The notes under the pieces: generated by a model
The model's database searches: none
What the model was told of the DNA's origin: nothing
What the model saw: the letters and a program-made list of their open reading frames with translations, nothing else
Source of the DNA: JANNSW01 sp031431235
GTDB taxonomy: Bacteria; Pseudomonadota; Alphaproteobacteria; Rhizobiales; Hyphomicrobiaceae
Direction of reading: 5' to 3'
NCBI GenBank assembly: GCA_031431235.1
Contig: JANPDA010000331.1
Span: forward strand, 1 to 15,074
Length of the DNA stretch: 15,074 bases
Program-made: the position numbers and the translations under genes
Shown: piece by piece, positions 1-7,033 of the stretch
Layout of the letters: every line of letters starts with the position of its first letter
How positions within the stretch are numbered: the first letter of the stretch is position 1

Positions 1-1143
1 TGCGAAGAGGCGCGGGCCAAAGGATTCACGCAGGCCAAGCCGGTCAGGGGCGGCGTGACGATGAGGGGCGGCTGGCCCGAGGTCTGGCGAGCCAATCTCG
101 AGATCCGTGGCGCCAGCCGCGTGCTTGCGCGCATCGGCGCGTTCCGGGCTCTCCATCTCGCGCAACTCGACAAGCGCGCGCGCCGTTTTGCCTGGGGCGA
201 GGTCCTGCGTCGGGACGTGCCCTTCCGCATCGAAGTCTCCTGCAAGAGCTCCCGCATCTACCACTCGGGCGCCGCGGCACAGCGGATCGAACGGGCAATC
301 CGCGAGGAGTTCGGCGCACCTCACTCCCCCGAAGCCGAGGTGTGCATCAAGGCGCGCATCGAGGACGACCTGTGCACCATCGGTGTCGATACGTCGGGCG
401 AGCCCCTGCACAAGCGTGGTCACAAGGAAGCCGTCAACAAGGCGCCGATGCGCGAGACGCTCGCTTCTCTCTTCCTGCGCCAGTGCGGATATGACGGCAC
501 CGAGCCCGTCGTCGATCCGATGTGCGGGTCGGGCACTTTCGTCATCGAGGCGGCAGAGATTGCTGCCGGCCTCAAGCCTGGCCGGTCACGACGCTTCGCC
601 TTCGAGCAGCTCGCGAGCTTTGACGCGGCGGCCTGGCAAATCATGCGTGGCCCGATCGCGTCGGCGCCCGCCCCGGAGCGACCACCGGACAGTCTTGCCG
701 ATTGCTCCGGGGCAAGCCCCGACGCAAATGCGAGCAATGCCCGGCCTGACAGTGCCAAGCCAGGCGTCCGATTTCACGGCAGCGACCGGGACGCGGGCGC
801 TGTCAGCATGAGCCGCGCCAATGCAGCGCGTGCGGGCGTCACCGCGATGACGGAGTTCCGGCAGCACGCGATCAGCGACCTCGTTGCGCCCAGCGGACCG
901 CCCGGCCTCGTCATCGTCAACCCGCCTTACGGCGACCGGATTGGCGACAAGAACCGTCTGCAGTCTCTCTACCACGCGCTCGGGCAAACGCTCCTGAACC
1001 GCTTCTCCGGCTGGCGCGTTGGTCTGGTGACGAGCGAGCCATCGCTCGCCAGCGCAACCGGCCTGCCATTCTTGCCGCCAGTCACCCCAGTGCTGCATGG
1101 AGGACTGCGCGTGACGTTGTTCTCGACCGGCCCGCTGACGTGA
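1..1143 (+). CDS. THUMP-type class I SAM-dependent RNA methyltransferase (5' end cut by window)
   Basis: The reading frame is open from base 1, so the true start lies upstream and 380 residues are visible. A GTG at 55 is internal to the family's conserved N-terminal region and is not the likely start. The segment around GGWPEVWRANLEIRG and the following 100 residues fit the N-terminal substrate-binding part of the RlmL/YpsC-like family. The SAM-binding motif DPMCGSGTF is encoded at 514-540 and the catalytic NPPYG motif of N-methyltransferases at 919-933. Family members methylate guanine N2 in rRNA or tRNA; the exact target here cannot be read. Between the two motifs (about 652-765) lies a low-complexity stretch rich in A, P, S and D, encoded partly by a set of nested inverted repeats, which looks like an insertion. 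The gene ends with TGA at 1141-1143. The family call is solid, but the substrate is unknown. Confidence 0.9.
   Translation, partial: CEEARAKGFTQAKPVRGGVTMRGGWPEVWRANLEIRGASRVLARIGAFRALHLAQLDKRARRFAWGEVLRRDVPFRIEVSCKSSRIYHSGAAAQRIERAIREEFGAPHSPEAEVCIKARIEDDLCTIGVDTSGEPLHKRGHKEAVNKAPMRETLASLFLRQCGYDGTEPVVDPMCGSGTFVIEAAEIAAGLKPGRSRRFAFEQLASFDAAAWQIMRGPIASAPAPERPPDSLADCSGASPDANASNARPDSAKPGVRFHGSDRDAGAVSMSRANAARAGVTAMTEFRQHAISDLVAPSGPPGLVIVNPPYGDRIGDKNRLQSLYHALGQTLLNRFSGWRVGLVTSEPSLASATGLPFLPPVTPVLHGGLRVTLFSTGPLT
701..738. repeat. Nested inverted repeats inside the RNA methyltransferase gene
   Basis: Outer arms ATTGCTC (701-707) and GAGCAAT (732-738) enclose a 6-bp hairpin CGGGGC-AA-GCCCCG (708-721). 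A second small hairpin CGCA-AA-TGCG (723-732) shares its last base with the right outer arm. The segment is in frame and codes for part of a low-complexity linker. This looks like a palindromic mobile element that has been accommodated within the coding sequence, but only one copy is visible in the window. Confidence 0.55.
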
Positions 1144-1175
1144 CAGCCCGGCATCGACGTATTGAGCCGCGGAAC

Positions 1176-1199
1176 GTGCCCGCTTGGGCAGGAGGGCAC
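1176..1199 (+). terminator. Hairpin downstream of the RNA methyltransferase gene (possible terminator)
   Basis: GTGCCC (1176-1181) pairs with GGGCAC (1194-1199). An alternative shorter stem, TGCCC-GCTT-GGGCA (1177-1190), uses the same left arm. It begins 32 bases after the stop codon of the methyltransferase gene. No run of T follows, so intrinsic termination is uncertain. The two pairings exclude each other, but nothing else suggests attenuation. Confidence 0.25.
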
Positions 1200-1375
1200 A
1201 ACTTCGCACCCAGCGGGCATTCCCGATCCCACGTACACCTCCCCGAGTGACGCCACTCCCGTCCCATTCCAGCACACGCCTTAACGGCTCCTTCACCCCG
1301 ATCGGGCAAGCTCAGATCAGTCCGAGGCAGTGTCCCCGGCCTGTTGCCCCTCAAAGTAGGTCGAGGCTAGTCGTC

Positions 1376-2371
1376 ATGCCGGATCTCTCCCTCGTCGATC
1401 TGCCGGTTCAGATTGCCATGGCACTGTCGCTCGCCAGCTCCACGACCGGCGCGGACCTCGACTACCTGATGCGCACGGCCCAGCGGGAATCGAGCTTCCA
1501 GGCCGACGCCCGGGCGAGCACATCGAGCGCGGAAGGCCTGTTCCAGTTCATCGAGGAAACCTGGATCCGCACCATCAAGGACGAGGGCGAGCAGTACGGG
1601 CTGGGCGAATACGCCGCCATGATCGAGAGGACGACCGAGGGCCGCTACGTCGTTGCCAATCCAGCGCACCGCCGGGCCATCCTGTCGCTGCGCCGCGACC
1701 CGCGCATCTCGGCCGTGATGGCGGGCGCTTATGCGACCCGCAATGCCGAGCACATCGCCGAGGAGATCGGTCGCCGACCGACCTCGGCTGAGCTCTACAT
1801 GGCTCATTTCCTCGGGCCGAGCGACGCCGTCCGGCTGATCCAGTTTCGCGACACGCGCCAGAGCCTCTCCGCGCCAGATCTTTTTCCTCGCGCCGCCGCC
1901 GCCAACCGCAAGATCTTCTACGCCGACGGTCAGCCACGCAGCGTCGGCCAGGTCTATGACCTGCTGGCGAGCCGCCACGAGCAGACCCTCGCCAGGCGCC
2001 GGCCCGCCTTCACCGGCCAGGGCGTCGATACCGGTCTCGGCTCGTGGAGCGCCCAGGTCAGCAAGGCCAGCACGATCGTCCGCGTTTCCAGCGTGAGATC
2101 AGGCGCCGAGCCGGCCATGCTTACTGATGGAGCGATCGCCGAGCCGGTTTCGACGGCTTGGCCTGCCGATGTGGATGGCAGCCAGGGCGAGGTCATCGCG
2201 GCGATGCCGCTGCGGGTGACCGCGCTCGGCACCGACGGGGACGAGGACAGCACCGACATCGCCGGGACAGCGACCGCCACCGCGAGCACAGGCGCGCTGC
2301 GTGTCTCGGTCGCCGACGCGCTCGCGGCACCGGCCTCGAGCCGCCTGAAGGTCATCCGCATCACGCGCTGA
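1376..2371 (+). CDS. SLT-domain lytic transglycosylase-like protein
   Basis: This codes for 331 residues from the ATG at 1376. The frame is open further upstream, to a TTG at 1184, but that extension is proline- and arginine-rich and looks non-coding. The N-terminal half has the SLT goose-lysozyme-like fold signature: RESSF with the presumed catalytic Glu38, then a Ser-rich turn followed by EGLFQFIEETW, and later AELYMAHFLGPSDAVRL. SLT enzymes cleave the MurNAc-GlcNAc bond of peptidoglycan with formation of anhydro-MurNAc. No signal peptide is evident, as in a group of alphaproteobacterial relatives that includes the Caulobacter PleA type, linked to flagellum and pilus assembly; that link is inference by family. 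The last 130 residues are low in complexity and rich in Ala, Ser and Thr. No operon partner is visible, since the downstream gap is 472 bp. Confidence 0.85.
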   Translation: MPDLSLVDLPVQIAMALSLASSTTGADLDYLMRTAQRESSFQADARASTSSAEGLFQFIEETWIRTIKDEGEQYGLGEYAAMIERTTEGRYVVANPAHRRAILSLRRDPRISAVMAGAYATRNAEHIAEEIGRRPTSAELYMAHFLGPSDAVRLIQFRDTRQSLSAPDLFPRAAAANRKIFYADGQPRSVGQVYDLLASRHEQTLARRRPAFTGQGVDTGLGSWSAQVSKASTIVRVSSVRSGAEPAMLTDGAIAEPVSTAWPADVDGSQGEVIAAMPLRVTALGTDGDEDSTDIAGTATATASTGALRVSVADALAAPASSRLKVIRITR

Positions 2372-2843
2372 TGGGAACGCAGCTACCTTCGGCTACATAG
2401 GTCGTAACCTCCTATGGGCTGGACTTGCACCAGCCTGACAATGCAACATCACGGACGCACCGACGCAAGCCACCGGACGAAAGTCTGCTTAGGCGGCCCG
2501 CAAATACAAGTGAATCGGTTTCATCGAGCCCATTTCTCGCCCCGCCGTCTTCCCGGCCGAGCGACCAACGGGAGCGCTGAGCCGGGATCCAGCACAAAAA
2601 GGGCCGAAGGCACAATAACTCGCACGATCTCGTCGGGGGACTGGCCCGTCCGGGGCCTGGATCCCGGGTCGAACTCCGCCCCGGCTGAATGCCGGGCTTC
2701 GATCGCCCGGGACGACGGAGCAGTTGTGTGGGGGCGCCTCCTGCGGCAGCGCGGCTGCCCTGCATAGCGTGCCTACGCCATCTGCAGGGGTCGCAGACGC
2801 GTTGGCGAGGACGCCTGCTCGCGGGCTATGCTAGGCAGCTGGG
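2372..2843. other. Intergenic region of 472 bp with an inverted-repeat element
   Basis: No convincing gene is present. Open frames here, on both strands, come from the symmetry of the inverted-repeat element at 2545-2718. A short hairpin GGCTGG-N7-CCAGCC (2417-2435) lies 45 bases after the transglycosylase stop and has no T-run. A weak promoter-like pair TTGGCG (2802-2807), N18, CTATGC (2826-2831) lies just before the MFS start and would leave only a very short leader. Confidence 0.6.
2545..2718. repeat. Imperfect inverted-repeat element (REP/BIME-like)
   Basis: The outer arms are CCGTCTTCCCGG (2545-2556) and CCGGGACGACGG (2707-2718), which match at 11 of 12 bases when inverted. The inner arms are CCGGGATCCAG (2582-2592) and CTGGATCCCGG (2657-2667), a perfect 11-bp inverted match. 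About 64 bp of unrelated sequence lies between the inner arms. This two-armed form with CCGGGATCCAG and a GTC-TCCCGG edge resembles dispersed non-coding elements common between genes of Hyphomicrobiales. A related 12-mer, CCGTCATCCCGG, occurs at 4128-4139. Confidence 0.75.
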
Positions 2844-4058
2844 ATGAGCACATCCACCGGCCCTCCCGCCACAGCCTCGAGACGCCTGACGCCCGTGCTG
2901 ATGCTGATGCTGATGGCGGCGGCGTCCGCATTCTCGTTCCAGATCTGGATGACGCTGCTCAACAATTTCGCTGTCGACATTGCCGGCTTCGGCGGGCGTG
3001 AGATCGGGATCCTGCAATCGGTCCGGGAGGTGCCGGGGCTGCTGGCGTTCGGGACAGTGCTGGTTCTCCTGTTCATGCGCGAGCAGACGCTCGCCATCCT
3101 CTCGCTCCTGGTGCTCGGCATCGGCACCGCGGCAACGGGCTTCTTCCCGGCTGCCTATGGGCTCTATGCAACGACGCTGCTGATGTCGTTTGGCTTCCAC
3201 TATTTCGATACGATGAACCAGTCGCTATCGCTGCAATGGCTGCCCAAAGCCAACGCCGCCCATGGGCTCGGCCGCATCATCGCCGCCGAAAGCATGGCTT
3301 CCCTCAGCACGTTCGGGCTCGTTTTCCTCGCCTTCACCTGGCTCGATCTCGGCTACACCCGGACCTATGTCATCGCGGGTGGCCTGACTGCCCTGATCGC
3401 GATCGGCATCGCGCTGACCTTTCCCTGCTTCCCCCAGGACGTGGTCCAGCACAAGAAGCTGCTGCTGCGCCGCCGCTACGGGCTCTACTACGCACTGACA
3501 TTCATGGACGGCGCGCGGCGGCAGATTTTCGTCGTCTTCGCCGGCTTCATGATGGTGGAGAAGTTCGGTTTCACGGTAACCGGCATCACTACGCTGTTCC
3601 TGGCCAACCACCTCTTCAACATGTTCCTCGCCCCCCAGATCGGCAAACTGGTGGTGCGCTTCGGCGAGCGGACGGCACTCACGCTCGAATACTTGGGGCT
3701 CGCGCTGGTGTTCATCGCCTATGCCTTCGTGAACGACCCCTGGACCGCAGCCGCGCTCTATCTGATCGATCACGCCTTCTTTGCCATGTCGATGGCATCG
3801 AAGACCTACTTCCAGAAGATCGCCGACCCGGCCGATATCTCTCCGACTGCGGCGGTCGCGTTCTCGATCAATCACATCGCGGCGATTTTCCTGCCGGTGC
3901 TGTTGGGGCTGGTCTGGCTGTGGAGTCCGGCCGCGGTCTTCCTGTTGGGCGCGTCGTTTGCCTGCATCTCGCTCGCACTCGCGCGGCTGATCCCCCGCAC
4001 GGCCGCGCCGGGGCACGAGTGGATCTGGTCGAAACCGATCCCGGCCGCGGCGGAGTGA
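2844..4058 (+). CDS. MFS transporter
   Basis: The gene codes for 404 residues with about 12 hydrophobic helices visible by eye, starting near residues 17-40 and ending near 370-390. A basic central loop (QHKKLLLRRRYG, near residue 205) separates two six-helix halves, the usual Major Facilitator Superfamily layout and length. Conserved-looking polar helix positions include the FHYFDTMNQ segment near residue 120 and the FMDGARRQIF segment that opens the second half. The substrate cannot be inferred; no drug- or sugar-transporter signature was recognised. The start at 2844 follows GGG closely and lacks a strong Shine-Dalgarno. A hexamer, CTGATG, is repeated three times at 2898-2915 and codes for LM repeats in the first helix. 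The gene stands alone, and its 3' end faces a convergent methyltransferase gene. Confidence 0.85.
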   Translation: MSTSTGPPATASRRLTPVLMLMLMAAASAFSFQIWMTLLNNFAVDIAGFGGREIGILQSVREVPGLLAFGTVLVLLFMREQTLAILSLLVLGIGTAATGFFPAAYGLYATTLLMSFGFHYFDTMNQSLSLQWLPKANAAHGLGRIIAAESMASLSTFGLVFLAFTWLDLGYTRTYVIAGGLTALIAIGIALTFPCFPQDVVQHKKLLLRRRYGLYYALTFMDGARRQIFVVFAGFMMVEKFGFTVTGITTLFLANHLFNMFLAPQIGKLVVRFGERTALTLEYLGLALVFIAYAFVNDPWTAAALYLIDHAFFAMSMASKTYFQKIADPADISPTAAVAFSINHIAAIFLPVLLGLVWLWSPAAVFLLGASFACISLALARLIPRTAAPGHEWIWSKPIPAAAE

Positions 4059-4074
4059 GGGTGCTCGGCCATTT

Positions 4075-4119
4075 CACTTGCTGGCCAAACACTTGCTGGC
4101 CAAACACTACCTGGCCAAC
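4075..4119. repeat. 15-bp tandem repeat, three units
   Basis: Units CACTTGCTGGCCAAA at 4075-4089 and 4090-4104 are identical. A third unit at 4105-4119 differs at three bases. The array begins 16 bases after the MFS stop codon and is non-coding. Confidence 0.85.
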
Positions 4120-4125
4120 CCCACT

Positions 4126-4148
4126 ACCCGTCATCCCGGACGACGGGT
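4126..4148. terminator. Hairpin between convergent genes (REP-like core, possible bidirectional terminator)
   Basis: ACCCGTC (4126-4132) and GACGGGT (4142-4148) form a 7-bp stem with a 9-base loop. The left part contains CCGTCATCCCGG (4128-4139), the same core as the edges of the element at 2545-2718. It lies between the 3' ends of the MFS and methyltransferase genes, where a shared terminator would sit. No T-run is seen on either strand, so it may be only a repeat-element remnant. Confidence 0.4.
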
Positions 4149-4186
4149 GTGGATTTGACGGAGTAAACCTGCTCAGGGGTCGATCC

Positions 4187-4849
4187 TCAGCGCAGCCGGG
4201 CGATGCCGACAACCTGCAACCCGAAAACACCGGGCAGCGAGGACTGTCGAAACGTGTCGAGATACTCGATCCGGAAGCCCGCATTCTCGATCATGCGTGA
4301 GATGTTGCGATTGATGTGGCTGCCGCCCATCAACCCCGACCAGATCGGATCGAGCCGGTCCTGCCACCGCGCCATCCGCCGGCCTTGGGCCCGCCCGTGC
4401 TCGATGAACAGCAAGCGCCCCATCGGGCGCAACACCCGGCGGACCTCGGCGAGCGCCGTGGCGAGGCAAGCAACCGAGCTCAAGGCGTGGGTCGACACGA
4501 CCGTATCGGCACTGGCGGAGGCGAGCGAGATCACATCCGAGCGAGCGTCGATCACCTCGACGGGAAACAACGGTGGCAAGGCGCCATCGTACAAATCGCG
4601 GCTCCCGCTGCGCCCGACCCCTTCACGTCTCCGGCGGCCAGGCGACCCGACCCGGATCACCCGCTCGACTTTCTGGGCGTCATAAAGTGACAAACTCGCC
4701 CCAGAGCCCGCGCCGATCTCGACGACGATGCCGACCGCTTCCGGCAGGATACGCCGCAACCCGACACTGCTGCTCTGCCTTGCGGCAATGGCTCCGCTCG
4801 AAAGGGCACCCCGCCCCTGGTCTCGCAGATATGGACTTGTGGTACTCAT
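4187..4849 (-). CDS. Class I SAM-dependent methyltransferase, METTL7/UbiE-like, diverged
   Basis: The gene codes for 220 residues. The start is set at ATG 4849 because GGAGGG (4857-4862) precedes it by 7 bases; the open frame extends 30 codons further upstream without such a site. Motif I reads VVEIGAGSG (residues 42-50). The segment RRVLRPMGRLLFIEHG, followed by RWQDRLDPIW, GGSHINR and ENAGF, matches the C-terminal half of the METTL7-like branch of Methyltransf_11 proteins. Family members transfer methyl from SAM to small molecules or lipids; the substrate here is unknown. The acidic residue that normally ends strand beta-2 (in a VDPS-type motif) is missing: the sequence is VIRVGSPGRRRREG. 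The usual Cys of the GCHLNR-type motif is Ser. It may therefore be a diverged or weakened enzyme. It is transcribed alone, divergent from the glycosyltransferase gene. Confidence 0.75.
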   Translation of the reverse strand: MSTTSPYLRDQGRGALSSGAIAARQSSSVGLRRILPEAVGIVVEIGAGSGASLSLYDAQKVERVIRVGSPGRRRREGVGRSGSRDLYDGALPPLFPVEVIDARSDVISLASASADTVVSTHALSSVACLATALAEVRRVLRPMGRLLFIEHGRAQGRRMARWQDRLDPIWSGLMGGSHINRNISRMIENAGFRIEYLDTFRQSSLPGVFGLQVVGIARLR

Positions 4850-4879
4850 GCTGCGGCCCTCCGTCGCATGGACTTGTGG
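4831..4879. repeat. 12-bp direct repeat around the methyltransferase start
   Basis: ATGGACTTGTGG occurs at 4831-4842 (inside codons 3-7 of the - strand methyltransferase gene) and again at 4868-4879, with a period of 37 bp. The two copies flank its start codon and ribosome binding site. This could be an operator pair or the remnant of a small duplication. Confidence 0.5.
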
Positions 4880-5292
4880 AAGAGTTAACAACCTGGCGAG
4901 GCGCAACGCAACCGAAAGCTCGCTGAGATCGAGCCGCAATCAGAGCTCTGTCCACAATTCTCGGTGCTGCGCCGCAGCAATCATCTTGACTGTCACCGAA
5001 CTGTTTGCGCTGCACCATCGGCGCTCAGTCCAGAGCCGCGATCGATCAAAATCATGATCCGCACTGCATTTCCGCGTGCCGACTGACCCGAAACCTCGCG
5101 ATTTGCAGCTACGATCGGTCATTGGCGCGCACGATGCGGTGCACAATCCGGCACTTCGGCCTCGGATCGCATGGCGGCTGCGGTCGCGGGTCGCCCACGA
5201 CCGAGCCAGACCACGATTGTCCCGCTCGCTGCCTGCCATGCAGCTGCGTTGACGACGAAAATTCTCTAGGCTCGACCGAGGAGATTCGCGCC
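4850..5292. other. Divergent intergenic region of 443 bp
   Basis: The region lies between the divergent methyltransferase and glycosyltransferase genes and must hold both promoters. I see no credible gene in it. A perfect 10-bp palindrome, CAGAGCTCTG, lies at 4941-4950. On the - strand a weak promoter-like pair, TTGCGT then 17 bases then TTAACT, lies upstream of the methyltransferase. On the + strand TTGACG (5249-5254) has no acceptable -10 partner. The one clear signal is GAGGAG (5278-5283), the ribosome binding site of the glycosyltransferase gene. Confidence 0.5.
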
Positions 5293-6537
5293 ATGAACAT
5301 CCTCTTCGTGCATCAGAACTACCCCGGCCAGTACCGTGAGATCCTGCCGCGGCTTGCGGCGAGCGGCCGGCACAACATCGTCTTCCTCACCCAGCGCCGC
5401 CAGGTGCCCGAGGTGAAGACCCATAAAATCGTCGTCTATCCCGTCCACCACAAGGCTGGCGACGACGCCTATGCCTACTCCAAATGGTTCGAGAACCATT
5501 GCGGCGCTGGCGTCGGCGCGGCACGCGCGGCCAATCAGCTGAAGCGCGAGGGGTTTGTGCCCGACCTGATCGTGGGGCACATCGGCTGGGGCGAGATGCT
5601 GTTCCTGCACGACGTCTGGCCCGGCGTGCCGATGCTCGGATGCTTCGAGTACTATTACATCGCCAAGGGCGGCCTGATCAATTTCGACCCCGAGTTTCCC
5701 GATCGCCCCGACATCTCCGCGCTCGTGCACGCCCGCAACGCGACGACCCATCTCTCGCATCTGCGCTGCGCTGCCGGCCATACCGCCACCCACTGGCAGA
5801 AATCCGTGTTCCCAGCCGAGCTGCAAGCCAAGATCAACGTGCTGCACGAGGGCATCCGCACCGAGCTGCTGCTGCCCGACCACGACAGCGACCGCGTCTT
5901 CACCGGTATCGATCCTGGGCTGCGTCGTGGCGACCAGATCGTGACCTTCGTTGCCCGTAACCTCGAGCCGGCGCGCGGCTTCCACGTGTTCATGCGCTCG
6001 CTGCCCGATCTGCTCACGCGCTGCCCCAAGGCGCGCGTTGCCATCATCGGCGGCGATCAGGTGTCCTATGGCCGCACCTTGGGTGAGGCTGGCACGTTTC
6101 GAAAGCAGATGATCGAGGAGGTCGGCGATCGTGCCGACTGGAGTCGCGTGCACTTCCTGGGCCAGGTTCCCTACGATCAGTTCATGACACTGTTGCAGCT
6201 GTCGCGTTGCCACGTGGCGCTGACAGTGCCGTTCGTGCCGTCGTGGTCGCTGTTGGAAGCGATGGCGCTGGAGAAGACGATCGTCACCTCCGACGTCGCG
6301 CCGGTGCGCGAGCTGGTGCGTCACGAGCGGACGGGGTTCCTGGTCGACTTCTTCAAGCCGAGGATGCTCGCGGCCCACATCGCCGACGTGCTCGAGCACA
6401 AGGACAATTACCGCGAGATCGGGCGGGCGGCGCGGCGCGAGATCGTCGCCAAGTATGATTTCCAGACGCTCAGCTATCCAGCCTTCATCGCCTTCATGAA
6501 CAAGCACCTGCCGCGCGGCCGGCAGATCGAGATCTGA
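5293..6537 (+). CDS. Glycosyltransferase family 4 (GT4) protein
   Basis: The gene codes for 414 residues. The ATG at 5293 is chosen because GAGGAG lies 9 bases upstream and the protein then opens with MNILFVHQNYPGQYREILP, the typical N-terminus of this GT4 subgroup (Glyco_trans_4 type N-domain). The C-terminal Rossmann domain includes the segment IVTFVARNLEPARGF (about residue 215), then VAIIGGD, and finally VPFVPSWSLLEAMALEKTIV with the second Glu of the EX7E donor-binding motif. The first Glu position holds a non-acidic residue; as far as I recall this is usual for relatives with the VPFV-SWS-LEAM form. GT-B enzymes of this type transfer sugars from nucleotide donors, often for surface polysaccharide. 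Acceptor and sugar are unknown. A GFA-family gene remnant follows after 3 bp, so they may have been one transcript. Confidence 0.88.
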   Translation: MNILFVHQNYPGQYREILPRLAASGRHNIVFLTQRRQVPEVKTHKIVVYPVHHKAGDDAYAYSKWFENHCGAGVGAARAANQLKREGFVPDLIVGHIGWGEMLFLHDVWPGVPMLGCFEYYYIAKGGLINFDPEFPDRPDISALVHARNATTHLSHLRCAAGHTATHWQKSVFPAELQAKINVLHEGIRTELLLPDHDSDRVFTGIDPGLRRGDQIVTFVARNLEPARGFHVFMRSLPDLLTRCPKARVAIIGGDQVSYGRTLGEAGTFRKQMIEEVGDRADWSRVHFLGQVPYDQFMTLLQLSRCHVALTVPFVPSWSLLEAMALEKTIVTSDVAPVRELVRHERTGFLVDFFKPRMLAAHIADVLEHKDNYREIGRAARREIVAKYDFQTLSYPAFIAFMNKHLPRGRQIEI

Positions 6538-6540
6538 GGG

Positions 6541-7010
6541 ATGGACAGCGAGCGCACGATCCACCATCGCAGCGGCTGCCAGTGCGGGGAGGTGCGCTAC
6601 GAGCTCCTCGCCGAGCCGTTCGACCCGCGGATCTGCCATTGCCGCATATGCAGCGCGCGTTCGGGAGCTGTTTTGCCCCGCTCGCGAGCATCGCAGTCGC
6701 CGATCTGTCGCGGGCACGCGGGCAGCCGGCGCTGTTCCCCAGCTCGACGCCGGCGGAGCGTGGGTTCTGCGTCCGGAGCGGCACACCCTCGAGGTTCCAA
6801 TATCTGGCCGAGCCAAACGAAATCTCGATTGCACTCGGCAGCCTCGAGGAGCCCGCGCGCGTGAAACCAGGGATGCAGTACGGCATCGAGAGCCGGATCG
6901 CCTGGCTCGACGAGTTGCATCGGCTTCCCGCCAGATCGACGGAAGACAGCACGCCCGCGGAGCTCCTCGCGACCATCTGGTCGTTGCAGCTGCCCGCGGG
7001 CGAGCCCTGA
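6541..7010 (+). pseudogene. GFA-family (glutathione-dependent formaldehyde-activating enzyme-like) zinc protein, frameshifted
   Basis: The frame from ATG 6541 begins with a normal GFA zinc-binding start: CQCGEV, then CHCRIC followed by RSGA. From there the family sequence continues only in another frame, as FAPLASIAVADLSRARGQP, AERGFC, QYGIESRIAWLDELH and so on to a TGA at 7008-7010. The switch lies between 6669 and 6672 and equals a one-base deletion after the SGA codons. A second lesion is visible: the usual FCxxCGTP zinc motif reads FCVRSGTP, with Ser replacing a Cys. Both changes suggest loss of function, although a sequencing error could explain the first. The start lies 3 bp after the glycosyltransferase stop. 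GFA-fold proteins bind zinc through Cys pairs; most lack proven formaldehyde activity. Confidence 0.8.
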
Positions 7011-7033
7011 CCGCAAGCACGCCGGCCGCGGGC

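Noticed and set aside
1184..1375. N-terminal extension of the transglycosylase gene from a TTG at 1184
   Set aside because: The added peptide is rich in Pro and Arg, resembles no signal peptide or known domain, and crosses a hairpin region; the ATG at 1376 fits the family better.
2414..2767. Open frames of 117 codons on both strands in the 2372-2843 gap
   Set aside because: They are a by-product of the inverted-repeat element, with no family resemblance and no ribosome binding site.
2898..2915. CTGATG hexamer repeated three times as a possible phase-variation tract
   Set aside because: Units are six bases, so changes keep the frame, and three units are too few for frequent slippage; they simply code for hydrophobic residues of the first helix.
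3225..4016. Long antisense frame opposite the MFS gene
   Set aside because: It is a highly charged shadow frame caused by GC-rich codon use; the + strand frame has clear membrane helices.
5249..5272. TTGACG with CTAGGC as a promoter for the glycosyltransferase gene
   Set aside because: The spacing is only about 11 bases, too short for a sigma70 promoter.
5005..5292. Upstream extension of the glycosyltransferase gene
   Set aside because: The family N-terminus MNILFVHQNYPGQ starts at 5293 with a good ribosome binding site; the extension is rich in Cys and Arg and unlike any GT4 protein.
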